Shown here in pieces: positions 26,496-34,149 of a stretch of 39,780 nt of DNA. Position numbers and translations under genes: made by a program. Numbering within the stretch: the stretch's first letter is position 1; every line of letters begins with the position of its first letter. This stretch comes from an uncultured Lentisphaeria bacterium (lineage in GTDB: Bacteria > Verrucomicrobiota > Lentisphaeria > Victivallales > Victivallaceae): positions 1 to 39,780 of the forward strand of contig CASDQW010000008.1 in assembly GCA_949282965.1 (NCBI GenBank), given 5' to 3'. A model generated the notes under the pieces. That model was not told the DNA's origin and did not search any database. It worked only from the letters and a program-made list of their open reading frames with translations.

Positions 26496-27599
26496 ATGTC
26501 CGTTACCGTACTGCACGATCTGCTGGAGCTGGCGGTCAGCTCCGACGCTTCCGACATCCACATCAAAACCGGATCGCCGTCTGTTTTCCGTGTCGGCAAC
26601 GATATTGTCGATACCAGTTTTGTGCCGGACGCGGCACTGATCTCCAATTTCTGCCACCAGGTCGCAACCCAGGAGCAGCTGGATAAATTCATGCAGGTCG
26701 GCGACCTCGACTTGTCCCTGCTGGAAGACAACATCGGCCGGTTCCGCGTCAACATCCACCGCCAGCGCAACAGCACCAGCATCAACCTGCGCTGGGTGAA
26801 AAACACGGTGCGCACCTTTGCGGAACTGGGCTTGCCCGACACGCTGGGAAAAATCTCGGAGGTTCCCCGCGGCATTATTTTCCTGACCGGTACCACCGGG
26901 TCCGGGAAATCGACCACCATGGCCGCCATGCTGGAATACATCAACCAGCGTTATCGCCGGCACATCATCACCATCGAAGATCCGATCGAATACGAATTCA
27001 CCGATAATCTGTCGATTTTCGAACAGCGGGAAGTCGGCATCGACACCGAATCCTTCCAGTCCGCCCTCACCCACGCGCTGCGGCAGGACCCGGATATCAT
27101 CATGGTCGGGGAAATGCGCGACAAAACCAGTTTTGAAGCCGCCCTGCAGGCCGCCGACACCGGCCACCTGGTCATCACCACCCTCCACGCCACCAACGCC
27201 TGGCAGTCGATCAACCGTATCGTCGACCTGTACGAAAAGGAAGAGCAGGACCAGATCCGGGAATCGCTGTCCAACAACCTGACCGCGATCATTTCGCAGC
27301 GTCTGGTCACCCGGGCACTCGGCAACGGTCGGGTTCCCGCCTGGGAAATCATGATCAACAACGCGGTCATCTCGAAACTGATCCTCGAAGACAAGCTGGA
27401 CAAACTTCCCGGCGCCATCGCCGGCGCCACCAACGAAGGCATGGCGACTTTCAACCAGTGCCTGCTGCAGCTGGTCAACGAGGGACAGATTTCCGAAGAA
27501 GACGCGCTGGAGGCCTCGGACAATCCGGACGCCCTGAAGATGAATTTCGAAGGCATTTTCCTGACGGCCACCGGGGGCGGCGCCATTTCCGGTCAGTAA
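26496..27599 (+). CDS. pilT: PilT-type type IV pilus retraction ATPase
   Basis: This is a 367-residue hexameric secretion-type ATPase. Visible elements are Walker A TGTTGSGKSTT (about 130-140), the Asp box IITIEDPIEYEF, Walker B DPDIIMVGEMRD, and the His box VITTLHATNAWQSINRI. These place it in the PilT/PilU branch that depolymerises type IV pili for twitching motility and DNA uptake. The C-terminal AIRNLIRE motif required for retraction in classic PilT is replaced by a segment reading AVISKLILEDK, so a PilU-like role is possible. The start at 26496 is supported by GGAGGAG at 26480-26486; the ATG at 26478 overlaps that site. No other pilus genes lie in the window. The methyltransferase gene begins 3 nt after its stop. 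Confidence 0.93.
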   Translation: MSVTVLHDLLELAVSSDASDIHIKTGSPSVFRVGNDIVDTSFVPDAALISNFCHQVATQEQLDKFMQVGDLDLSLLEDNIGRFRVNIHRQRNSTSINLRWVKNTVRTFAELGLPDTLGKISEVPRGIIFLTGTTGSGKSTTMAAMLEYINQRYRRHIITIEDPIEYEFTDNLSIFEQREVGIDTESFQSALTHALRQDPDIIMVGEMRDKTSFEAALQAADTGHLVITTLHATNAWQSINRIVDLYEKEEQDQIRESLSNNLTAIISQRLVTRALGNGRVPAWEIMINNAVISKLILEDKLDKLPGAIAGATNEGMATFNQCLLQLVNEGQISEEDALEASDNPDALKMNFEGIFLTATGGGAISGQ

Positions 27600-27602
27600 C
27601 GG

Positions 27603-29402
27603 ATGAGCGACCGCCTGCTCAGTACCGCCGAAGCCGCAAGGCGGCTCGGCATCAGCGATTCGACGCTCCGGCACTGGGCGGGGTGTGGTCGTTTTGCCCC
27701 GGCGGCGGAAGCACCATTGCGCTTTGAAGCGGCGGCGGTGGCGGCACTTGCCGCGGACATCGCCGCCGGCAGAAGTTCCCGGCTGCGACACCGGGCCAAC
27801 CGCAGCGCCCGCGCCGGCTTCGCTCCGCCCGACCGACCGGGCTTGACCCGTCTGACCGTCCTGCTCCGGGAGGGGCTACGGCCCGGTGGACCGGGCATCC
27901 GCAAACGCCTGTACGAACTCGCCGCGGCACAATGTCTGAAAAACGGGGAAAGCGCCTCCCTGGCAGACGCATGCCGGGGGCGATTCCGGCGGCCGGTCGT
28001 GACCGCGTTAATGGCGGGCTGGCGGCAGCTTTTCGCCGATACGCGGCCCGATGCGGAACGCATCGAACGTCTGGCCGCAGAACTGGAGCGCCCCGGTCTT
28101 CCGGAATTTCCCGGAGCCGCAGCCATGACGGTTTTAAATCCGCTTTCGCACCGGGTGCGTCACGGGAGGTTTTTCACGCCGCCGGTACTGATCGAGCGCC
28201 TGACCGCCGGAATCCGCGGCGACATGGGGCCGCTGCTCGACCCGGCCTGCGGCACCGGAGAATTTCTGCTGGCGGCGGCGCGCAACGGTGCCTTGCCGCC
28301 GGAACATCTTCTTGGCATCGAAATTGATCCAATTGCCGCACAGTTTGCCCGGTTGAATCTGCTGTTGAGTTTTCCTGACTCCGATGTTCCGCCCGATATC
28401 CGCACCGGAGATGCGCTGAAGCAACATTATCACCGGAAATTTCCACTGATCATCGGCAACCCGCCGTGGGGCGGACGGTTCGACCAGCAGCAGGTCCGCC
28501 GCCGCTTTCCGGAACTCCGTGCCGGGGATTCCGCTACGGCATTCCTGGCGCTGGCGCTGGAACTGGCCGCGCCGGACGGACGGGTGGAGCTGCTGCTGCC
28601 GGAAGCCTTATTCCGTATCCGCCGGCATCAGGGATTCCGGGAATATCTGAACCGGCGCGGCGGCGAAATAACCGCGACACTCCTGCCGGAAAGTTTCCCG
28701 GGCGTCATGAGCCGGGTCGTGCACCTCCACCTGCGGCTCCACACCAGTCCGGTCTCCCGCGCCTCCGCCGTCTGCCTGCTCGACTCCACCCCGGAATCGC
28801 CGTTGACAACGCACCTGAAACAATTGCCGTACCGAACCTTGTACGGACACGCCTCCTGGGGTATGGGCATCGTTACCGGCGACAACCGGCATCACCTGCA
28901 TGCCGAACCGGCGCCGGAACGGGAGCCGGTCTGGCGGGGAACGGGAGTCCTGCCGTTCCGCTTCGGAGAACCGGCCGGGTATCTGCATTTCGATCGCGAC
29001 CGGTTCCAGCAGACGGCGCCGGAGACACTTTACCGCGCACCGGAAAAACTGGTCTACCGTTTCATCGGCAAACGCCTGGTGTTTGCACGCGACACCCGCG
29101 GACGCCTGACCCTGAACAGCGCCAATTTCGTCATAGCCGCCCTGCCGGGGATGTCGATGCTCCGGCTGGCGGCCTGGTTTAACAGTCCGTTCGCAGAGCT
29201 CTGCCGCCCGACTCCGGGAGTGTTGAAAGTGCTGCGTTCGGAACTGGAACATCTGCCGATTCCGGATTTTCTGGCCACTCTGCCGGACTCCTTTGACCGC
29301 CTGCTCCTGGTACAGGAACAGACCGGCGGCCGGGACGAGGAAATCCATGATCAACTGGCGGCGGCGGCCGGATTGCCGAAGGATTGGCGTAACGCCTTGT
29401 AA
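27603..29402 (+). CDS. HTH-fused N6-adenine DNA methyltransferase
   Basis: This is a 599-residue protein. Residues 5-30 (LSTAEAARRLGISDSTLRHW) form a MerR/excisionase-like winged-helix DNA-binding motif. A helical linker runs to about residue 175, with no PD-(D/E)xK nuclease motif that I can see. An N6-adenine methyltransferase domain follows: HGRFFTPPVL (motif X), LLDPACGTGEFLLAA (motif I, about 211), LLGIEIDPIAAQFARLNLL (motif II), and the catalytic IIGNPPWGGRF (motif IV, NPPW about 285-288). The C-terminal region contains FNSPFAELCRPTPGVLKVLR, which resembles target-recognition regions of Eco57I/TaqI-like enzymes. It has no partner nuclease, so it looks like an orphan methylase. It is 3 nt after pilT and surely cotranscribed. 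Confidence 0.88.
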   Translation: MSDRLLSTAEAARRLGISDSTLRHWAGCGRFAPAAEAPLRFEAAAVAALAADIAAGRSSRLRHRANRSARAGFAPPDRPGLTRLTVLLREGLRPGGPGIRKRLYELAAAQCLKNGESASLADACRGRFRRPVVTALMAGWRQLFADTRPDAERIERLAAELERPGLPEFPGAAAMTVLNPLSHRVRHGRFFTPPVLIERLTAGIRGDMGPLLDPACGTGEFLLAAARNGALPPEHLLGIEIDPIAAQFARLNLLLSFPDSDVPPDIRTGDALKQHYHRKFPLIIGNPPWGGRFDQQQVRRRFPELRAGDSATAFLALALELAAPDGRVELLLPEALFRIRRHQGFREYLNRRGGEITATLLPESFPGVMSRVVHLHLRLHTSPVSRASAVCLLDSTPESPLTTHLKQLPYRTLYGHASWGMGIVTGDNRHHLHAEPAPEREPVWRGTGVLPFRFGEPAGYLHFDRDRFQQTAPETLYRAPEKLVYRFIGKRLVFARDTRGRLTLNSANFVIAALPGMSMLRLAAWFNSPFAELCRPTPGVLKVLRSELEHLPIPDFLATLPDSFDRLLLVQEQTGGRDEEIHDQLAAAAGLPKDWRNAL

Positions 29403-29407
29403 ACAGC

Positions 29408-29436
29408 TTGACTTTTTTCGTATATCAAGATATATT
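29408..29436 (+). promoter_or_regulatory. Sigma70-like promoter of the kinase-hisA pair
   Basis: TTGACT (29408-29413) and TATATT (29431-29436) are separated by exactly 17 bp, starting 6 nt after the methyltransferase stop. This is the best-formed promoter in the GC-rich part of the window. The transcript would carry a leader of roughly 130 nt before the kinase ATG. I see no terminator between the methyltransferase gene and this promoter. Confidence 0.7.
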
Positions 29437-29575
29437 TCCTGTTATTGGTATAAATCGGGAACATGTAGGACAATTGCCGCCCTGGTTGAGGTTTTCCAGA
29501 AAAAAAGCGACACGTTGAAACAACAGATTCAACCGGCTGCGGTCGCGCGGCCCCTAAAAAAATTACAGGACACTC

Positions 29576-32290
29576 ATGCGTTTTTTATGCCCGCATTGCC
29601 GAACGATTCTCTCCGGAGACATCGGAGCAGAAGTCGAATGTACGCACTGTCATGAAAAAGTCAAGTTTCCGGACAGCCGGACCGCACCCGGTTCCGTCAT
29701 CGGCGATTTTGCCATCGTCAGCGAAATCGCCCGCGGCGGTGTCGGCATCGTCTATCTCGCCCGGCAGATCTCCCTCGACCGGCCGGTAGCCCTGAAACTG
29801 CTGCAGGAACGGTTCACCGGCGACAAGGAGTTCGTGGACAATTTCGTACGGGAAGCCCGTGCCGCCGCTCGCATCAGCCACCCCAATATCGTTCAGGCCT
29901 ATGCGGTAGGTGAAGAGGACGGCATTTACTATTTCGCCATGGAACACCTGGACGGCGACACCATGAAGCAGGTGCTCAAACGGGATAAGATCGTTCCTCC
30001 GCGCCGGGCGGCGGAGATCATCTCCGAAATCGCCCAGGCCCTCGACTGCGCCTGGAACGAGCAGAAACTGGTGCATCAGGACATCAAACCCGACAACATC
30101 ATGCTCACCCACCGCGGCCAGGCCAAACTCGCCGACCTGGGACTGGCCCGGGTGGCCACCGAAGCCCACGAGGACAATGACGCCGACGAGGTCATGGGTA
30201 CTCCGCAATACATCAGTCCGGAGCAGCTGACCGGTGCGCCGACCGACGTGCGCAGCGACATCTACAGTCTCGGCGCCACGTTTTTCCATCTGGTGACGGG
30301 ACGTTTTCCCTATCTCGGCAAAGACGGCAATGAAATCGCCCGGCAACACGTGGAAGGCACTCTGACCGAACCCAAAACGCTGGTCAAGGACCTCCCGGAT
30401 GAGATCAACCGCATCATTCTGAAAATGATGGCCAAGGACATCAATCAGCGTTACCAGTCCGCCGCCGACGTCGCAGCTGATTTGAAAAAATATCTCGCCG
30501 GCAGTACGGAAAACGCCAAGCCCAAAATCGTTCTGGTCCCCAAAGGCAGCGGCAATTCCGGTCTGAAACTCGGGCAGTCCCGCAATGAAGGACCGAAACT
30601 TGGCGAATCACGGGAAAGTGGACCGCATCTCACAACGTCAGCTCCGGCTTCCGTAAGTGCGCCCGCGGTGTCGATGCCCGCAGAATCAAAACCGACGCTG
30701 ATGCCGCCCAAAGGCGGCGCCAAACCTTCCTTCGGCGTCAAGGCCACCAGGCCGGCCCCGGCCCCCGCGCCGGCAACGGCGCCGGCAACGGAAACCCCAC
30801 CGGCGGCAGAGGCGGCGACTTCTCAGTCCGGGATCAATCCCCCCAAAAAACGGGGCGGATTGGCCAAAAAATCCGCTGACGCCCTGCCGCCCCCCGCCCC
30901 GCTTCCGGCGGAAGAAAAAATGGCCCAGGAACTGGCACAGAAGCCGGAACGGGACTGGACCCCGCTGAAAAAATTCCTGAAGGTCGTCGCAGTCCTCCTG
31001 ATTCTGGTGCTTCTGCTCGGCGGCGGCTCCTACGGAGTGCTCCGTTCCGGAAAGCTGCCGGAAAAATACCTTCCTCATGCCAATAAAGTACTGGCCCTGC
31101 TAAAATTGCAGGTGTCCAAAGACGGCACCATCAGTTCGCTCAAAGGCAACGCGGCCCCCGCCACGGAAACGGCTAGTCAAACCGCCAGTACCCCCGATAC
31201 CGCGCCCGCAGTTGAGGAACCGGCAAAACCGGTCGAACCGCCGAAGCCGGTCACCCGCCCGGAATTTCTGGCGGGCATTGAAAAATGTCTGGCACAACTG
31301 CGCGCCAACCCCACCGGAGAAAATGAATTTCTGGGGATTGCCGACGAATTTTTCGCCACCTACCCGGCCGGCGCGGTAACCGACGAGGAACGCGCCGCCC
31401 TGCAGCAGCTGGTGAACCTCTACGGCCGGATCGACGAACGCTGCCGCATGGCGCCGATGCGCCGGAAAGCCCGTCAGGAACGCGAGGCCGCCATTGCCCG
31501 CCGCCAGAGCGAATCCGAACAGCAGCAGGCGGAAGCCGCCGCACAACTGGCCGCCCAGCAGAAAACCGCTGACGACGCGCGCCGCGCGGTTCAGGCAACC
31601 GCCGCGGAAGCCGCGGAAGCGGCCAAGGCACTCCGAGCGGAACTGATGGTCCGTGCCAATGCGTATTTTGCCCGAATCAAGCCGGAACGGCTGGCCATGC
31701 TGGCTGAATTTCCCGCCGCCGTGGCGTCTGAAGATCCCGCCTCCTGGCTGGAGCTCCAGAAAAAACTTGTTGCGGAAAAACAGAAAATTCCCGTCAACGC
31801 CCTGCCGGAAGAGCGTTCGGCCGCCGAAGAAATTTCCCAGCTGGCCCAGGCGCTCGGCAAGGATTTCGAACAGACCCGGGCCATCCGTGAGATTCTGACC
31901 ACACCGGATAAAATCTCACAGGTCACGCTGGAACTTTCCCGGCGACGCCTGGTGCGCGCCGCTCGTCTGGAAGGCCCCATCCTGGTAACCCGCACCTCCG
32001 GCGGACAGGAAATCAAACTGGACCTGAACAACGAAATGGTTTTCTCCCGCTTCGCGGAACGGCTCGGCCGCAAGTTCAAAATTCAGAACGCCCCCTTCTA
32101 TCTGGCACTGGCCTCGGAACAATACCAGTTCTGCGGCAAAGCACCTGATGCCACGGTGGCGAAAGCTCTGCCGGAAATGTTCAACGCCGTTTTTGCGGAA
32201 CGCTGGAAACAGGCCGATGAACAAGGCAAGGCCGCTCTGCGCAAACGCTACGGCTCCATGCCGGAATTCCGCCGGGCGATCGGAGAATGA
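29576..32290 (+). CDS. Membrane-anchored Ser/Thr protein kinase with N-terminal zinc ribbon
   Basis: This 904-residue protein starts with a zinc-ribbon (CPHC at residues 5-8, CTHC at about 24-27). A Hanks-type kinase domain spans about residues 40-310: glycine loop EIARGGVGIVYLARQ, VALKLL lysine, catalytic loop HQDIKPDNIML (Asp169), metal loop DLGLA, and TPQYISPEQL. A Pro/Ala-rich linker with a repeated G-P-x-L-x-x-S pattern follows. After it comes one transmembrane helix (VVAVLLILVLLLGGGSYGVL, about 470-490), then a long, probably periplasmic region with an Ala/Gln/Glu-rich coiled coil. HQD replaces the usual HRD, so it is a non-RD kinase and may not need activation-loop phosphorylation. Targets are unknown. 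Its stop overlaps hisA. Confidence 0.93.
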   Translation: MRFLCPHCRTILSGDIGAEVECTHCHEKVKFPDSRTAPGSVIGDFAIVSEIARGGVGIVYLARQISLDRPVALKLLQERFTGDKEFVDNFVREARAAARISHPNIVQAYAVGEEDGIYYFAMEHLDGDTMKQVLKRDKIVPPRRAAEIISEIAQALDCAWNEQKLVHQDIKPDNIMLTHRGQAKLADLGLARVATEAHEDNDADEVMGTPQYISPEQLTGAPTDVRSDIYSLGATFFHLVTGRFPYLGKDGNEIARQHVEGTLTEPKTLVKDLPDEINRIILKMMAKDINQRYQSAADVAADLKKYLAGSTENAKPKIVLVPKGSGNSGLKLGQSRNEGPKLGESRESGPHLTTSAPASVSAPAVSMPAESKPTLMPPKGGAKPSFGVKATRPAPAPAPATAPATETPPAAEAATSQSGINPPKKRGGLAKKSADALPPPAPLPAEEKMAQELAQKPERDWTPLKKFLKVVAVLLILVLLLGGGSYGVLRSGKLPEKYLPHANKVLALLKLQVSKDGTISSLKGNAAPATETASQTASTPDTAPAVEEPAKPVEPPKPVTRPEFLAGIEKCLAQLRANPTGENEFLGIADEFFATYPAGAVTDEERAALQQLVNLYGRIDERCRMAPMRRKARQEREAAIARRQSESEQQQAEAAAQLAAQQKTADDARRAVQATAAEAAEAAKALRAELMVRANAYFARIKPERLAMLAEFPAAVASEDPASWLELQKKLVAEKQKIPVNALPEERSAAEEISQLAQALGKDFEQTRAIREILTTPDKISQVTLELSRRRLVRAARLEGPILVTRTSGGQEIKLDLNNEMVFSRFAERLGRKFKIQNAPFYLALASEQYQFCGKAPDATVAKALPEMFNAVFAERWKQADEQGKAALRKRYGSMPEFRRAIGE

Positions 32291-33075
32291 GACGCGCACA
32301 GTTCCGCCCCTGTATCGACCTCCACGACGGGATGGTCAAACAGATTGTCGGCGGCAGTCTCTCCGATCACGGCGGGCCGCCGCGCACCAATTTCATCTCG
32401 ACGCGGACGCCGGATTATTTTGCCGGCCTCTATCGCCGGGACGGCCTCAAAGGCGGCCATGTCATTCAACTCGGTCCGGGCAACGAACAGGCGGCCCGTC
32501 AAGCACTGGCAGCCTGGCCGGGCGGATTGCAGCTCGGCGGCGGCGTCCATCCCGGCAATGCCGCGGCCTGGCTGGATGCGGGGGCCAGTCACCTGATTGT
32601 TACGAGTTGCGTCTTTGCCGATGGCGAACTCCGCCGCGATAAACTGGCGGAACTGGTCCGGCTGGTCGGAAGGGAACGACTGGTGTTGGATTTAAGTTGT
32701 CGATTCCGGGATGGCCGCTATTTCATCGTAACGGACCGTTGGCAGAAATTCACCCGTCATGCCGTGCAAGGCGAACTACTGCGGGAATTGGCCGACAGCG
32801 CAGCGGAATTTCTGATTCACGCTGTGGACGTCGAGGGAAAACAGGCCGGTATTGATCGCCGGCTGCTGGCACTCCTGGCGGAGGAATCCCCGATCGACTG
32901 CGTCTACGCCGGCGGCATCGCCTCGTTTGACGACATCGCCGCCATTGAAGAGGCGGGACAAGGAAAAATTCACTACACGATCGGATCGGCGCTGGATCTT
33001 TTCGGGGGCCAACTCTCTTACCGGGAGGTCGTGAAACACGCCGCATTGCCGCCGGAATCAGCCAATCGCGGGTGA
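32287..33075 (+). CDS. hisA: HisA, eukaryotic-type ProFAR isomerase
   Basis: This is a 262-residue TIM-barrel enzyme of histidine biosynthesis, converting ProFAR to PRFAR. It matches fungal and plant HIS6-type enzymes along its length: FRPCIDLHDGMVKQIVGGSL with acid Asp10, a PPRTNFISTRTPDYFAGLYR segment, GGHVIQLGPGNEQAARQAL, LQLGGGVHPGNAAAWL, LIVTSCVFADGELRRDKLAE, LVLDLSCRFRDGRYFIVTDR with the second Asp, FLIHAVDVEGKQAGIDRRL and YTIGSALDLFGGQLSYREVV. Standard bacterial HisA lacks these features. It begins inside the kinase gene's last codons (ATGA, 32287-32290). No other his gene is present in the window. Confidence 0.93.
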   Translation: MRRAQFRPCIDLHDGMVKQIVGGSLSDHGGPPRTNFISTRTPDYFAGLYRRDGLKGGHVIQLGPGNEQAARQALAAWPGGLQLGGGVHPGNAAAWLDAGASHLIVTSCVFADGELRRDKLAELVRLVGRERLVLDLSCRFRDGRYFIVTDRWQKFTRHAVQGELLRELADSAAEFLIHAVDVEGKQAGIDRRLLALLAEESPIDCVYAGGIASFDDIAAIEEAGQGKIHYTIGSALDLFGGQLSYREVVKHAALPPESANRG

Positions 33076-33081
33076 TTGGCT
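33060..33081. terminator. Hairpin between convergent genes
   Basis: An 8-bp inverted repeat (33060-33067 with 33074-33081, 6-nt loop) spans the hisA stop codon in the 46-nt gap before the convergent LPS-kinase-like gene. No T tract follows in either direction, so it may be only a weak or factor-assisted terminator. Confidence 0.3.
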
Positions 33082-33121
33082 CCGAACTTCCGTACCTGTC
33101 CGGCCACGGCGGTTGAACCGG

Positions 33122-33946
33122 CTACCAGTCGAGAACATTCACGCTTTTTCGCGAACAATGGCGATGAAAGTTCCGCATTTCCGTGCAAAGCGAGGCGTGG
33201 GTGTAACCGCAATCCGGAAAATGCTCCAGATAACAGGCCAACATCCGCTCACCCTCCTCGGACGGCAGCCGCATGTCGCTGAGAATGGTGTACAGGTCGA
33301 AGGCGATTGCCCGTTTCATCCGCACATGGAAAACGATCCGACACCTGGCCACGTCAATCCAGAACACCTCCATCGCCCCGTCAGAACGCAGCCGCCAGAG
33401 TATGTTCCGCGGATGAATCGCCTTGTGGAAAAAATTGTGCCGATGCAGATTTGCCAGAATCGGCATATTGATTTTCCAGAATTGCTCCCGAAGTTTCCGG
33501 TTTTCCCGGAAAGCGCCGCCGGGCATGAAGCTGCGTCCGTCCCGCGTGTCGGGAATATACTCGGTAATGAAAAAAGAATCGTGCAGATGACAGAACGTCC
33601 GCCGTTCCCCGAACGCCAGCACCTTCGCCGCAGGCACCCCGAGCTGGTACAGCACCTGATAGTTGCGAAATTCCCGCGCGGGCAGCGAGAGGTCCAGCCA
33701 ATAACGCCAGGGTTTCTTGCCGTGGCAGATCTTGTAGACGGCAGTCTTTCCCCCGGCTTCGGCCGGCAGTGAAAGTTTCCAGACTTCCTTGCCGCCGGTC
33801 CGGCTCAGCAGGGCTTCTTCGCAACGGAGTTCCGGGTGCTGCGCGATATAGGCCATCCCCCCCTCAAAACCAGGGGCGGTCCAGTTGCGGTAATAGAGAA
33901 AATTCAACGGCAGACGAAACGGCGACTGCTCACTCGGAAACTTCAT
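33122..33946 (-). CDS. LPS-kinase-fold (Kdo/WaaP-like) protein, probable pseudokinase
   Basis: This 274-residue protein resembles the Kdo/WaaP lipopolysaccharide kinase family. It has an N-lobe lysine strand (KTAVYKICHG), the ARE-type helix SLPAREFRNYQVLYQLGVPA, the hinge-like FFITEYIPDTRDG, and a catalytic-loop region FFHKAIHPRNILWR followed by the metal-binding VFWIDVARCR. The catalytic Asp expected in the loop (HxDxHxxN) is Ala176 here, while the DFG-equivalent Asp and the loop Asn are kept. In known kinases this substitution abolishes normal phosphotransfer, so it may be a pseudokinase or use a modified mechanism. GGGGAGAGG precedes the ATG. It is convergent with hisA and upstream of nothing obvious. 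Confidence 0.8.
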   Translation of the reverse strand: MKFPSEQSPFRLPLNFLYYRNWTAPGFEGGMAYIAQHPELRCEEALLSRTGGKEVWKLSLPAEAGGKTAVYKICHGKKPWRYWLDLSLPAREFRNYQVLYQLGVPAAKVLAFGERRTFCHLHDSFFITEYIPDTRDGRSFMPGGAFRENRKLREQFWKINMPILANLHRHNFFHKAIHPRNILWRLRSDGAMEVFWIDVARCRIVFHVRMKRAIAFDLYTILSDMRLPSEEGERMLACYLEHFPDCGYTHASLCTEMRNFHRHCSRKSVNVLDW

Positions 33947-34101
33947 TGCCTCTCCCCATCAGAGAACGTTTTCTTTTTCACCAAACATCCATGTTTGCGC
34001 CCCGCACGCCCGGACGCCATCGGCTTTCACCTTTCCTCGGTCCGCAACAGAATTAACACCGGTTCCGCCTTCTGTCAAGTGGTCCCGGTCATCTTTTGCG
34101 G

Positions 34102-34133
34102 AAAAAAGCACCTCGGCGTGCGGCAACGGCCGC
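34102..34133 (-). terminator. Weak candidate terminator of the GH35 gene
   Basis: On the minus strand, 17 nt after the GH35 stop, GCGGC-CGTT-GCCGC forms a 5-bp stem (34120-34133). It is extended by imperfect GGCG/CGCC pairing and followed after 12 nt by six T (complement of 34102-34107). The stem is short and the T run is distant, so the call is tentative. The rest of 33947-34149 shows no gene. Confidence 0.35.
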
Positions 34134-34149
34134 TTCCCGCCGTTCCGGA

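Noticed and set aside
27603..29402. A restriction-modification or phage-defence locus around the methyltransferase
   Set aside because: There is no nuclease motif in the protein and no restriction, BREX or toxin gene beside it; neighbours are pilT and a Ser/Thr kinase.
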